A stretch of 64,000 bases of DNA from Leptodactylus fallax (GCA_947044405.1 CAMRHE010000333.1:496001-560000), one strand, 5' to 3'. Numbered from the stretch's first letter, positions 21,321-31,789 are shown. Translations and numbers: made by a program. Notes: a model not told the origin generated them from the letters alone.

Positions 21321-21839
21321 AAGTCAGGTATTTCTAAATGTTGGTGATGGGGGGGGTGGAACAGTTATGAAACCTTTGCACTGGGTCCATTCAGGGTCCG
21401 GATCTGGTTGCAGACAACATTCTAATGATGATTAAAGACGGCCGGCTACCGGCGTAGTGCAGCAGCAGCAGACCATCCCTACCTTCTTCTGGGCCCTCCC
21501 CCTGTAGCCCGGATCCTGATAGGCAGCCCCAGGAACCAATCCAATTGCAGCTTGTTGCTGCAAGCGTCACTGACGTCCTGAAGCTGTGCGCGGTGGCGGG
21601 TTTCTGCAGAGGAGCCCGACCAGCAGTGTGGAAGGTAAGTACTACTTACCCACACAAACACAAAACAACTTTTTCCCCTATTTTGCCCCCAAATATTTCA
21701 GATTCACTGAACCCTCTAAGAACTACAACCCCCAGCAGCTCCAAATGCTCTGGATGTATTGGGAGTTGTAGACCTCCCCCCAGCTAATGTCCCACTGTAT
21801 TGTTATGCTGGTGCCTGTTCTAGGGATCCAGCATAACAA

Positions 21840-22280
21840 TACCTAAGTCGCAGAAACCGCCGAGTACTTGTCTTTCCGCCACTTTCAGTTTGAAAATGGC
21901 GGACCTCATTATAGTCAATGGGGTCTGCCGGTATCCATGTGTAACCGCCATTTTAACAGTCCACCTCTCCGTCATTCGGGTCCTGTGGAGGACTTTTATG
22001 ACGGAGTGCTTGCTGCAGTTGTGAATCTAGCATAAGGTTATGGCTACACTACAACTTAAGTCATGAAACCAAAGATTGCTTTGTCGCCTTGGGACTCTTT
22101 CATACGTTAGTGAATGGGGTCGCATTGGGACCCTCAGGTTGCAATGCGACTCCATTCACTAACATGATTGAAGGAGTCATATGGCGACATGGCGATCCAT
22201 ATGACGGCATCATTAACACTAGAAGTAAATGATGATAAAAATGACCGGGCCAGAAAAGTGGTGTGCAAAACTCAAAAAGT
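21840..22280. repeat. Inverted-repeat blocks of non-autonomous elements
   Basis: Two low-copy-looking blocks are visible. One at about 21845-22035 has CGCCACTTTCAGTTTG and TATAGTCAATGGGGTCTGCC motifs. The second at about 22035-22210 has inverted segments (TTAGTGAATGGGGTCGCATT against AATGCGACTCCATTCACTAA). No protein is encoded. Confidence 0.45.
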
Positions 22281-22289
22281 TGCAATTTT

Positions 22290-22515
22290 TTGAGCAAAAA
22301 TTTTCACTTGCTCAAAATAATTGTTACTTTTTTTATGACTTGTACACCAGTTTTTTTTTTTAAGCACGCAAGCTGTGTTAAATCAGCCCCATAGTATTTA
22401 CACTGTACAAATAGGAAGCGTGACGTTAAAAAAAAAACGAAAAAAAAAAAAACTGGCGTACAAGCCATAAAAAAAGTAACAATTATTTTGCGCAAGTGAA
22501 AATTTTTGCTAAAAA
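22290..22515. mobile_element. Palindromic MITE (near-perfect hairpin)
   Basis: The left arm contains GAGCAAAAATTTTCACTTG, AATAATTGTTACTTTTTT and CTTGTACACCAG. The right arm contains the complements CTGGCGTACAAG, AAAAAAGTAACAATTATTT and CAAGTGAAAATTTTTGC in reverse order. Arms of about 80 bases surround a loop of about 70 bases. It is non-coding and was probably mobilised in trans. Confidence 0.75.
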
Positions 22516-22532
22516 ACTGTATATGGCAGATA

Positions 22533-22763
22533 TACGATAGGTTCACACCTGTGTTCGGGTTTCCGTTTGAAGGGTTCGCTTGGGAACCCCATGAACAGAA
22601 ACCTAATCTGCTTAAAAAAGCGGTTAACTGCCAAATTTCCGCCTGAAAAGGGTGGAAAATGCAAAGAGAAAAGCACTGCTTGCTTTTCTCTCCGCATTTT
22701 TAAAGCGGAATGGGGAACGGAATCCCTAGGCGAAGACCGGGCGCAAGTGTGAACCCAGCCTTA
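22533..22763. mobile_element. MITE with GGTTCACAC / GTGTGAACC ends
   Basis: The left end reads AGGTTCACACCTGTGTTCGG and the right end reads GGGCGCAAGTGTGAACCCAG. The interior is also partly self-complementary (for example CTTTTCTCTCCGCATTTTTAAAGCGG and its upstream complement). This is a common style of frog non-autonomous element. No coding capacity. Confidence 0.65.
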
Positions 22764-22836
22764 ACCTTTTTAGCCAACCCCAATACAATAAAATTTTGTC
22801 AATAAGTTGCTAATAAAAGACTGTGCATCAGTCTTA

Positions 22837-23096
22837 TAGAAGTTGTCCAGACTAAATTTTAAATTTTTTTTTATTCATGCCGATGGAGGTGGAAAAAAAA
22901 AATACCATACTCACCTGTTCCCAATGCTCTGGTGTCCTCCCAGCGCGGTCAGGTCCTGCATGTGACTACCAGCAGAACTGCAGACTAGACACCAGATGAA
23001 TGTTTTTTTTGTTTGTTTGTTTTGTTTTTCACCTCTCCCGGACTAATTATAAAAAAATAAATAAATAATAATTATTATGTTGCACAACCTCTTTAA
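22837..23096. mobile_element. Short MITE of the GGTTGTCC/TTAA family (ACTCACCTG arm)
   Basis: The left part has GAAGTTGTCCAGACTAAATTT and the right part has AATTATAAAA...CACAACCTCTTTAA, inverted relative to each other. A conserved CCATACTCACCTGTTCCC motif follows the left arm. The same family is seen better preserved at 51097-51586 and 56308-56762. This copy lacks most of the central region. Confidence 0.6.
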
Positions 23097-23120
23097 AGTG
23101 TGGGGCATTAGGAGGGTATA

Positions 23121-23480
23121 TTAAAGGGGTTGTCCAGGCAACATTTTTTTATGGTCTATCCTCAGGATAGTCCATAAATACCTGATCAGTAGGGGGCCAA
23201 CACCCAGCCCCCAGACCGATCAGCTGTATGGAGCCACTTCTGGCGCCCGTCCTGTACACAATACGGGGACAGAAGCAGAAAGCTCTGTCCACTGTGTATT
23301 AGCCAGGCATCTATTGAAGTTAGTGGAAGCTGATCTGTAGTGAAGGTGCCGGGCAACTATATAGCGGATGGAGCTTTCTGCTTCCAGCTCTGTATTGTGT
23401 ACAAAATGGGCACCGGAAGTGGTTCCATACAGCTGATGGGGCCGTGTGTCAGCAGCATGGCATTGTTATTACCTGTAGCC
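23121..23480. repeat. MITE-like repeat (TTAAAGGGGTTGTCCAGG, CTCAGGATAG type)
   Basis: It begins with TTAAAGGGGTTGTCCAGGC at 23121 and contains CTATCCTCAGGATAGTCC, CAGACCGATCAGCTGTATGG and later the complementary CATACAGCTGATGG. These inverted parts suggest a palindromic element related to 20430-20760. The right terminus is not resolved because the hAT end sequence starts near 23505. Confidence 0.5.
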
Positions 23481-23583
23481 GCGCTGTGCAGGTACAGCTG
23501 ATCTGCAGGGGTCCTGGCGGTGGGCCCCTAGAAACAATTCCACTGGTGGGCCCTAGACATCTCAGTCCCACACTGCCGCCATT

Positions 23584-24308
23584 CTATCACTTTCATTGTA
23601 TACTATTATGGGTATGTATTCTGACATAATTAATTAACCATAGTATTGAGCTTCTCATTCTTTTATTATTGCTACTGGCTATTTATACCTTGTTATTCAT
23701 GTTATTGCTTATTTATACTCACATTATACTTGTATTAGGTCTTTCAACATTTTGGGCTTTTACTCCAGTGCTTGTTGTATAACATTATGCACAACTTGGT
23801 ATATTTATGGCCCCTTATGTAATATGTCAGTATTTATTTACATCACCATTTATTGAAGCTCTTATTATACTTGTACTAGGTCTTGTAACATCTTGGGCTT
23901 TTACATCTTGTGCTTTTTGTACAATATAATACATAGTTTAATACATCTATGGCCCTTCATGTGATATGTCAGTATTCTTTACATTTTTTCATAGTATACA
24001 TGGCATATGTCTTGTTTATATATTAAATACTTATAAGGATATATGGTCAGTGTCTTCTGACACCTTTTTCTATTGTGTTTTATCTTTTTGTTAATAAATG
24101 TGATCAATTTTAATGTAACTAATAAATTTGCAATATTTTTATATATCGTTTGTGTATGCTGAGTATCCTTCCAATTTTCTCGTTTTCTTTCTGTTATATA
24201 TTGGTCCCTTTTGGATACGTTTAATTATGGAGGCGTATCATACTGTATATTTTGGGCATTCTGGACTTTTTTAGAAATATATATATATTGCCCTCTTATA
24301 CCATGTTA
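23584..24308. other. No gene seen; internally repetitive AT-rich stretch
   Basis: Segments around 23690-23830 and 23850-23970 resemble each other (TTATACTTGTATTAGGTCTT against TTATACTTGTACTAGGTCTT, with matching TGGGCTTTTAC blocks). The stretch therefore contains an approximate 150-base tandem duplication. No coding region. Confidence 0.5.
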
Positions 24309-24766
24309 TTGTTTGCAAGGTCCTGGAGTGGCCTAGCCAGTCTCCAGATCTCAACCCCATAGAAAACCTTTGGAGGGAGTTGAAAGTCCGTGTTGCCCAG
24401 CGACAGCCCCAAAACATCACTGCTCTAGAGGAGATCTGCATGGAGGAATGGGCCAACATACCAGCAACAGTGTGTGCCAACCTTGTGAAGACTTACAGAA
24501 AAAGTTTGACCTCTGTCATTGCCAACAAAGGATATATAACAAAGTATTGAGATGAACTTTTGTTATTGACCAAATACTTATTTTCCACCATAATTTGCAA
24601 ATAAATTCTTTAAAAATCAGACAATGTGATTTTCTGGATTTGTTTTCTCATTTTGTCTCTCATAGTTGAGGTCTACCTGTGATGTCAATTACAGGCCTCT
24701 CTCATCTTTTTAAGTGGGAGAACTTGCACAATTTGTGACTGACTAAATACTTTTTTTTCCCCACTG
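24309..24766 (+). mobile_element. Tc1 element, 5'-truncated
   Basis: Only the 3' third survives. The + strand encodes [19 protein letters not shown] with the catalytic Glu, then [32 protein letters not shown] and a natural-looking end at GYITKY with a TGA stop at 24549-24551. A 3' non-coding part follows, and a terminus CTTTTTTTTCCCCACTG before TA at 24767-24768. The 5' part, including both catalytic Asp codons, is missing. Confidence 0.88.
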
Positions 24767-25251
24767 TATAGAAGACATGGTTGACAGTACTGAAAGACAG
24801 CATGGTAAATTACATGTTGAGGAAAAACACATAGAACCCTCACTCAATATTTGTTATTCTGCTTTCAAAAATGTCTTTATTCTCACTAAGTATGACAACA
24901 CTGTGGCTACTGGCGGGGCTGTCAAGACCAGAAGTAGTGTTGCTGTTGCCATCTACATTCTTATAGTTAGTAGTAGTAATTACACAAGTGTTTCCTCCTC
25001 CCCCTCCTTTTGTCTGTCCCCTTTCCTGTTTTTTCCAGTCTTTTTACTGCACGCTGCTTACTGATTTGGCAACAATTCTGACACTGTATTTTTTTTTTTA
25101 ACAAAAATATTTAAAGACTAGGCTAGACTGTACAGAATATTGGGTGAACAACAACAACAATAACAATTAAAAAGCTTATTTATAACAGAGTTTTTCAGAT
25201 TTGTGCAGGTGAAATCATCTCTTTGTTGTTAGAACAGCTGCATATATTTAA
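24767..25251. other. No gene seen
   Basis: The open frame at 24777-25064 shows no resemblance to a known protein and runs through pyrimidine-rich sequence. Nothing else is recognised. Confidence 0.4.
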
Positions 25252-25815
25252 CCACTTCCCAACATCCGCGATACTATAACAGCGGATGTCAGGGATTTAA
25301 ATATGACGGCCACTCAGGAGCAGTGCCCACTCTGATCACGGGCATTTAGGCCCTCAGCGCCTCAGTAAAGGCTGATCAAGGCGCACTTTCCTGGTGGCAC
25401 ATTTTGGGTAGGATCGCTGGCGCCCAGAGCGAGATCTAAGTCTGACAATATGTTGCCATGACAGCTGGAAGCCTACTAAAGGCTCGTCTGGCATTAACTT
25501 CTACTACAGGCATTGTATTGCATTAGTGATCAGACCACCTAGGGTTCAAGACCCCTAGGGGATCTAATAATTACAGTTAAAAAAAAAAAAAAGAATTAAA
25601 AATTAAAATCACTCCCCCTTTTCCTAGAACACATATAAAAGTACTTAAATACTGTCAAACACATTAGGTATCCCTGTGTCTGAAAACGCCTGGTCTACAA
25701 ACTTATAAAAATATTTTTCCCCGCACAGTGAACAGGAAAAAAAAATCAAAAGAGCCAAACCGCCATTTTTTTTCCGATGTTTCGCCCCTCATAAAATTTT
25801 AATAAAAAGTGATCA
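25252..25815. mobile_element. MITE copy of the TTAACC(A)CTT family
   Basis: The left end TTAACCACTTCCCAACATCCGC starts after TTAA at 25248-25251. The interior carries TTAGGTATCCCTGTGTCTG and a downstream block ending in CCTCATAAAATTTTAATAAAAAGTGATCAAAG. This follows the same plan as 8550-9096 but is divergent, and no clear right terminus is preserved. Confidence 0.45.
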
Positions 25816-26469
25816 AAGCAATAGACATCAGCACTGTAAGGGCCACCTGCCACTGTCAGGTAGTGCTACAGCATCACCGACAGTGGCTGAGTCATACACA
25901 TGTGTCTTCTCTGCGTATTTCCTGGGCAAACACCTGTCAGGGGCCATTTTCTCGCAGCACGGCCACTTCTGTTAGTTCGAAGCGAATTGTCATTATGAAC
26001 CAGTTTCCCCATCTCCAATCATAACCCAGATTTGGAGTTCAGTTTTCCTAGATCTCCTATATTGCAGTCACTATTACAGGTATTTGTTTGCTATTTTACA
26101 GTTACTCGTGGCAGAATTACAATAAATAAACCAGTAGTAGCAATAATGTATAAAGAGGGCAGATTGATCTGTTTTGTACTTGCCCCCTGCTTAAGACATA
26201 AATGCAAAGTGTACTGCGGCTATATTGGGGCTATTAGCAGCAGAAAAAACTGATCGGAAACCACATTTGAAGACTTATACAACAAGAGGTCAGACTGCCC
26301 AGCAAGACCTGCAAATATTTTAACTGTCAATGAAAACTCAAGTACCCTTTAAAAACTGTGGACTTTATATGAAATAAATACATTCACTTCACTATTTCAC
26401 TTTTAAGACCACATTCACACAAACATTTTACAGTTTTCTTCATACAATCAATCATGATTAACTGCAGTG
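25816..26469. other. No gene seen
   Basis: Short frames here lack family resemblance. The sequence is unclassified, apart from a short block at about 25840-25930 rich in CAC/CAG motifs that could be an old repeat. Confidence 0.4.
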
Positions 26470-26473
26470 TTAA

Positions 26474-27969
26474 AGGGAGTCTGTCACCAGTTTACTAAAA
26501 AAAAAAAGTGAGATAAGAAAAAAAAATATATATGTGAATAAAACGTATGGCCACTTGGACTAGAAGTCAAAAATATATAATAAATATTAATAGAAAAGTA
26601 TATACCTAGTGTGGATTTGTGTAACATAAACCAACCAACGACCAAAGCAGAAAAGGAAATACCTCCCCATCAGATCAACATTAGTGGGAACACTGCATGC
26701 TACACAGACTGTCCCTAAGAAATACATGCTGCGCAGTGAAAAAATGCAACTAAAGGAATGAACCCTGAGGCTACTGTCCTAATTATTATTATTATTATTG
26801 TTTATTTATATAGCACCGTTAATTCCATGGTTCTTTACATTTGCGGATTTACATACGGTACACCAGATATACAAAACAGATAATGCTAACAGAGACCAAC
26901 TGGCACAGTGAGATAGAGGGCCCTGCCCACAAGGGCTTACAATCTATGAGGGAAGAGGGATAGAGAAGGGGGTAGAGGCTGCTCAGGTGGTGGTGTGGTG
27001 ACAGTAGCGTTATTGGAGGTTGTAGGCTTTCTTGAATAGGTGAGTCTTCAGGGCCTTCTTGAAGCTTGTGATTGTGGGGGCAGTCTTATGTGTCTTGGTA
27101 ATGAGTTCCAGCGTATGGGGGATGCCCGGGAGAAGTCTTGGAGTCGATTGTGTGAAGAGCGGATAAGAGCTGAGCAGAGTAGGAGGTCTTTGGAGGATCG
27201 GAGGTTACGTGTGGGCAGGTAGCGGGAGATTAGGTCGGAGATATATGGAGGGGACAGGCTGTGGATGGCTTTGTATGTCAGCATTAGTAATTTGAACTCT
27301 ATTCGCTGGGCAACGGGTAGCCAGTGAAGGGATTGGCAGAGGGGAGCGGCCGATGAAGAACAGGGGGAGAGGTGTATTAGGCGAGGGTGTTAGCTGGGAG
27401 GCCATGGAGAAGGGTGTTACAGTAGTCTAGGTGGGAGATTATGAGGGTGTGGACTAGCATCTTTGTAGTTTCAGGGGTGAGGAAGGAGCGTATTCGGTGG
27501 ATGTTCTTGAGTTGGAGGCGGCAGGAGGTGTTGAGGGTTTGAATATGCGACTTGAAGGATAGGTCAGAGTCTAAGGTTATCCTAATGCCATGCCAACAGG
27601 GTCGGACCCTATAGATCACCTCTGCAGTCACAGAGAGAACCAGCACTGTAACCTCATTCTAGTTGAAAATAACAGTCTGTCACTGAGCACAGCCTATCAC
27701 CCCAGACCTGCAGAAAAATTAGGGTCACCTAAATTAAAAGGTGTTTCTACTTGTGAATTGGTACTTCTGTTGCAAACTAGCTCTTTGGAGCAACAAGAGT
27801 GTTACTGTTGCTCCAAAGAGGTAAGTATCAATGCCCTCATTGCTCCAAAGAGTTCATTTGTATATTGGCACAAACAGTGATATCTCGTTTAACAAGGGGA
27901 AAACTCCTTTTGATTCAGGTGACCCTACAGGGATGCATTCATATGCTGCGTTCTGGTGACAGACTCCCA
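26474..27969. mobile_element. TTAA-flanked MITE split by a LINE
   Basis: TTAA flanks both sides (26470-26473 and 27970-27973). The left end reads AGGGAGTCTGTCACCAG and the right end, reverse complemented, reads TGGGAGTCTGTCACCAG, so 16 of 17 bases match. The MITE itself is about 690 bases once the inserted L2-like LINE at 26784-27579 is removed. No transposase is encoded. The TTAA target points to a piggyBac or Kolobok-type enzyme acting in trans. Confidence 0.75.
26784..27579 (-). mobile_element. L2-like LINE, 5'-truncated
   Basis: On the minus strand, reverse-transcriptase C-terminal sequence is readable in pieces: ITLDSDLSFKSHIQTLN, LVHTLIISHLDYCNTLLHGL (27377-27575), then YKAIHSLSPPYISDLISRYL and SPIRWNSLP (27048-27270). 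It continues through a 3' region with TATATAAATAAAC and an (AAT)n tail at 26784-26800. Flanking TCCTAAT occurs at 26777-26783 and 27580-27586 as a 7-bp target duplication. Frameshifts separate the protein pieces, so the copy is dead. Confidence 0.8.
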
Positions 27970-27973
27970 TTAA

Positions 27974-29040
27974 GAAAAAAATTAAAAATCCTTTCCATCT
28001 GCTTTCAGTTTTTTAGTTGAAAGGCAAAGCACACATTCTGATTTTCTGATGACCCAGAAAAATAGTAGTAAAATAGTAGTGTGAAAGTAGTCTAACCAGT
28101 AGGTCTCCAGTAAGTGTACAGAAAACAGTTTCTACCCCAACCTATGTTGGGATTCTTTACTGTGAGAGAAGTCAATCTATACAACTTTCTGCAAAGGGAC
28201 TATCAAGGTGAATTCATTGAAAGAAACCATTTATAATGAATAAATTACTGGAGATTGCTTGTTGATCCAGCGATTTTTTTTTCTGATAAATATGTAATAT
28301 TTGTAGTCAGGAAAGTATTAGTTTCTTCTCCCTAAGATGAGGAAAATTGACTGCTTCCTAGCTAAGGGGTATGCTTTCCTCTGAATCAGCATTGGAGAAA
28401 AACAGACAGAACTAGATGGACTTTTTGAGTTTTACAAAATACTACCAAACTATATTTAGTGGGTAACAATGTCCAGTATGCGGCACTTTTATATTATACA
28501 GTAATAATATGAAAGCGTGTGACAGCAGAAGGCGTAATATAATAATATCAAACCTGAATAATGTTATCTCAGCCTTTAAAGAACATTTATTAGAATTCTA
28601 GGAAGGCAGAACAATCCACTCAGGGTCCAGTGCCAGGTTGGTGTGTGTAGCTTTCTCTAGATTTGTATATATTTTTTCTGATATTTAGCATTTACAGACA
28701 GAGATTTCCTCTGCTGACTTTTTGCTTCAATTACCTATAGGGAAACTGCCAGAATTTCCATAGGTATTATTGACATGCTGCGATTTTCAAAACAACGGTG
28801 GTTTTGGAAATTACAGCATTTCTGTCGTCTTCTGGAATGTGTGGACGGAATTTGCCAAACTACAGCGTTTATGCCATGTGGGGCCCCGGCCTAAAAATGG
28901 TTCAGAGTTGGTTAAAAAATCTGAAAGAAGGAATACTCAAATTACTCATACCCATCCAGTAGAATATTGTGGGGGGAGGGGGGCCTAAGGGGCCATTGAA
29001 TTGTGTGGGGGTCAATAAGGGGAGTTATATTGTGTATGGA
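27974..29040. other. No gene seen; MITE half at 28700-28892
   Basis: A fragment ending in GCCATGTGGGGCCCCGGCCT (to 28892) matches the terminal sequence of the MITE at 42609-42924, so it is the right half of another copy. No coding region is supported in the stretch. Confidence 0.45.
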
Positions 29041-29546
29041 GCATTAAAGTATGTTCAGATTCAGGAATTTTTCCTAGCTGAAAAATTCAGATTCAGCAAT
29101 TTTTCGTAGTTGAAAAATTCTGCTTCACGAATTTGAAGCTGTATTTTTTCTGCTTGACCAAGTTTTGCAGCAGCCAGGGGGAATTTTTGTGCCTATTATT
29201 CACTTCAATAGGCGTTATTAAGTTAAATCTGCCTGAAGATCGAGCATGGCACTTAATTTTTCTGATGACGGTGATCCGGCGTAGGGCGAAGTGGAGAAGG
29301 CAGAGGCGATGGCAAAAGCGACGCTGCTGGGTCCATCTCATTACATCTGCCCGCATGACAAGGGGAGTGTATTCAAGCCTGTATGGAGAACTGTGACAAC
29401 ATCCAGAGAAGTTCCACGATTATCTGCTTATGTCCATTCCCAGCTTTGATGAACTTCTTCAGCGGCTGTCAACCAGACTCCAGAGGCAGGACACCCACTT
29501 GGAGCAGAATTGTTACACCAGAGGAGCGCTTGATAGTGACCCTTCG

Positions 29547-29570
29547 GTGAGTATCAACACTGTATTTCAA

Positions 29571-29612
<42 letters not shown>

Positions 29613-29667
29613 ATATATATATATATATATATATATACTTACTTTAATTTTTTTTTTTTCTTTCAAG
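29547..29667 (+). other. Intron in Harbinger gene, microsatellite-rich
   Basis: The donor GTGAGT at 29547 and acceptor TTTCTTTCAAG ending at 29667 join codons so that CTT CG plus T TAT GTG reads L R Y V A T G, matching the expected protein order. The intron contains a (TG)n tract (about 29571-29608), a (TA)n tract (about 29609-29636) and a T-run. Confidence 0.7.
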
Positions 29668-30133
29668 TTATGTGGCAACAGGTGAGAGCTTCTCCTCCAT
29701 GCACTTCTAGTTCCCCTTGGCAAGTCGACCATCTCCTACATAGTCCAGGATACTTGCCAAGCCCTGCGGGATTTGCTGCTTGAAGAATTTCTCCCACATC
29801 TATCTATCGAACAATGGAAAGACATTGCAGAAAATTTCTGGGAGGTGACACGTTTTCCAAACTGTGTAGGATCAGTCGACGGAAAGCACATCCATATCCA
29901 GAAACCTGCAAGGAGTGGCTCCCTGTTCTACAACTATAAGAAGTACTTTTCCATTGTGCTGATGGCCATTGCTGATGCCCAGTATCAATTTTTGGCTGTG
30001 GACATTGGGACATACGACCGCACCAATGACTCCAGAATCTTCAAGGACTCTGACATGGGACAGAGAATCTATTCTGGAAATTTCGGATTGCCAGCACCAA
30101 AGCCATTTCCTGGAACTGATGGACCTCCTATGC

Positions 30134-30751
30134 CAGGGGTCCCCAAACTACGGCCCGCGGGCCACGTCCGGCCCCCGGAGGCCATTTACCCGGCCCGCGT
30201 CGTATATTTTCCCCTTTTTTTTTACTGGGCATGGAGGGGGATCAGAGAGCTGGATCTATATGGGGGATTGATGGGACCTATATGGGGGATTGATGGGACC
30301 TATATGGGGGAGAGACCTGGACCTATATGGGGGAGAGAGCTGGCCCTATATGAAAGAGACTGCATGGGACCTATATGGGGGGGGGGCATGGGACCTATAT
30401 GGGGGGGGCATGGGACCTATATGGGGGAAAGAGCTGGCCCTATATGGGGGAGAGAGCTGGACTTATATGGGGGCAGAGTGCTGGACCTATTTGCAAATAT
30501 GGAACCGGACATTGACCATCTCATTAGCCAAAAGCAGGCCCATACTTCACATTGAAATAATGGTGAGTTTGTTGACTTAAATTTACTATTTCTTTATTTT
30601 GAATGTTGTATTTGTTCCCTTTTTGTTTTACTTTAAAATGAGATACGTGTAGTGTGCATAGGGATTTTCATAGTTTTTCTTATAGTCCGGCCCTCCAACG
30701 GTCTGAGGGACAGTGAACTGGCCCCCTGTGTAAAAAGTTTGGGGACCCCTG
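30134..30751. mobile_element. Non-autonomous hAT element inside the Harbinger gene
   Basis: The ends are CAGGGGTCCCCAAACT and its exact reverse complement AGTTTGGGGACCCCTG, a perfect 16-bp terminal inverted repeat. The 8 bases TCCTATGC are duplicated on each side (30126-30133 and 30752-30759), as hAT elements produce. After the left end comes CGGCCCGCGGGCC-type sequence, and before the right end comes CCGGCCCTCC. The interior carries a minisatellite. No transposase is encoded. Confidence 0.95.
30225..30495. repeat. Minisatellite GGACCTATATGGGGG type
   Basis: The motif GACCTATATGGGGGAGAG and variants (GGCCCTATATGGGGG, GGGACCTATATGGGGGGGGG) recur about ten times. Spacing is roughly 25-30 bases. 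The array lies in the middle of the hAT MITE and makes open frames rich in Trp-Gly-Pro-Ile that are an artefact of repetition. Confidence 0.85.
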
Positions 30752-31135
30752 TCCTATGCCATTTGTGGTTGTTGGCGACGAGGCCTTCCAGATGTGTGGA
30801 AACCTTCTGAAACCGTACTCCAGCCGTGGACTCAACTTCCAGAAAAGAATCTACAACTGTAGACTATCAAGAGCCTGGAGACTTGTGGAGTGCGCGTTTG
30901 GGATCCTCACTTCGAAATGGCGAATTTTTACCACTGCTATCCAGCTGAAGCTAGAATCTGTGGATGACGTTGTGAAAGCCGGCGTGGTGCTCCATGACTT
31001 CCAACTGACAAGGCAACCGTTGCCAGGTGACACCCAGGAATTGGAGTCTGGGTTACATGGTCTCGACTCATCTGGCCCACGATCTACAGTAGCTGTCAGC
31101 CGCATGAGGGACAATTTTGCAGCATTTTTTCTTTC

Positions 31136-31789
31136 CAACGCAGGTTGGGTGGACTGGCAGGAGGGCAGAGTGTTTTTTCCTTGGAATTTTTTTTTTAAAA
31201 CTTTTTTTGGACAGTCAAATGTGCTGAAAAGTCTCGATGATTAAAGTCCTGAGCACTGAAAATGAGAGACTTTATTACTCAGCATGCAGACTGCTCCATT
31301 TTCAATGCTTGCAACTGCCACAGACTTTTTTTTATTCCTCAGTTGTCTTTTGCACATGCTTTCTTAAGGGTAGTGTCATGGGGGGTGGCCCTCAGTGGAC
31401 AAAGTGTAAACATACACTTTTTCTACCAAGAGTCCCTCCCCTGACACCGCCTTTAAAGAAAGTGTGTTTGTTCATCCTTTTGGCTCTGTTTGTAATTTTG
31501 TGGATAAAAAAAACACATTTGTTTTAATAAAAAAAAACTTTATTAAAATATTTTATTGTATATAAATTTATCTTCAAAAATCACTGTCATGAAAAACAAA
31601 TTTAGTTAAACATATAGTGAAACAGTTGAGGTAGATTTTGAGACTGAGCGGTGGAGGTACAGGGCATAGGAGTGCAAAACTTTTTTTTTTTTTTTTTTTT
31701 GTGTTTGAACACCTTTTTTATATTTTTTTTGGTGATGAACTTTTTTTTTTTTCCCCCTGTACTTTCTGAGCTTGCGCAGAATAAAAAAA
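31136..31789. other. No gene seen; probable Harbinger 3' sequence
   Basis: This region follows the transposase pseudogene. It holds T-runs and an AATAAA-type sequence near 31526 that may belong to the element's 3' untranslated part. The right Harbinger terminus is not resolved. Confidence 0.4.

Larger units (their letters stand above)
17854..23575. mobile_element. Composite 5.7-kb hAT element with nested insertions
   Basis: The left terminus CAGGCTCGGACTGG starts at 17854 and the right terminus GGACTCAGTCCCACACTG-like end finishes CAGTCCCACACTG at 23575. Reverse complemented, the right end reads CAGTGTGGGACTG, so both ends share CAGnnnnGGACTG. The 8 bases before (17846-17853) and after (23576-23583) are both CCGCCATT, the 8-bp duplication expected of hAT elements. 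No hAT transposase frame is present inside. The interior holds GC-rich terminal sequence, minisatellites, a Tc1 copy and several MITEs. It is likely a non-autonomous hAT that grew by later insertions. Confidence 0.7.
29243..31135 (+). pseudogene. PIF/Harbinger transposase (HARBI1-like), interrupted
   Basis: The + strand carries a HARBI1-type DDE nuclease in pieces. The N-terminal part (29260-29546) has Arg-rich sequence, DELLQRLSTRLQRQDTH, a 1-base frameshift, then TPEERLIVTL. A GT-AG intron follows (29547-29667). The second part has YVATGESFSSMHF, a stop and another frameshift, then LGKSTISYIVQDTC. From 29773 the catalytic core is NCVGSVDGKHIHIQKP (first Asp), VVVGDEAFQMCGN (second Asp) and RLVECAFGILTSKWRIF (Glu), ending with VDDVVKAGVVLHDFQL. 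A hAT MITE interrupts the core at 30134. The Myb-like partner gene of Harbinger was not found. Confidence 0.85.

Noticed and set aside
30256..30580. Open frames rich in Trp-Gly-Pro-Ile
   Set aside because: Produced by the minisatellite in the hAT MITE, not a protein-coding gene.
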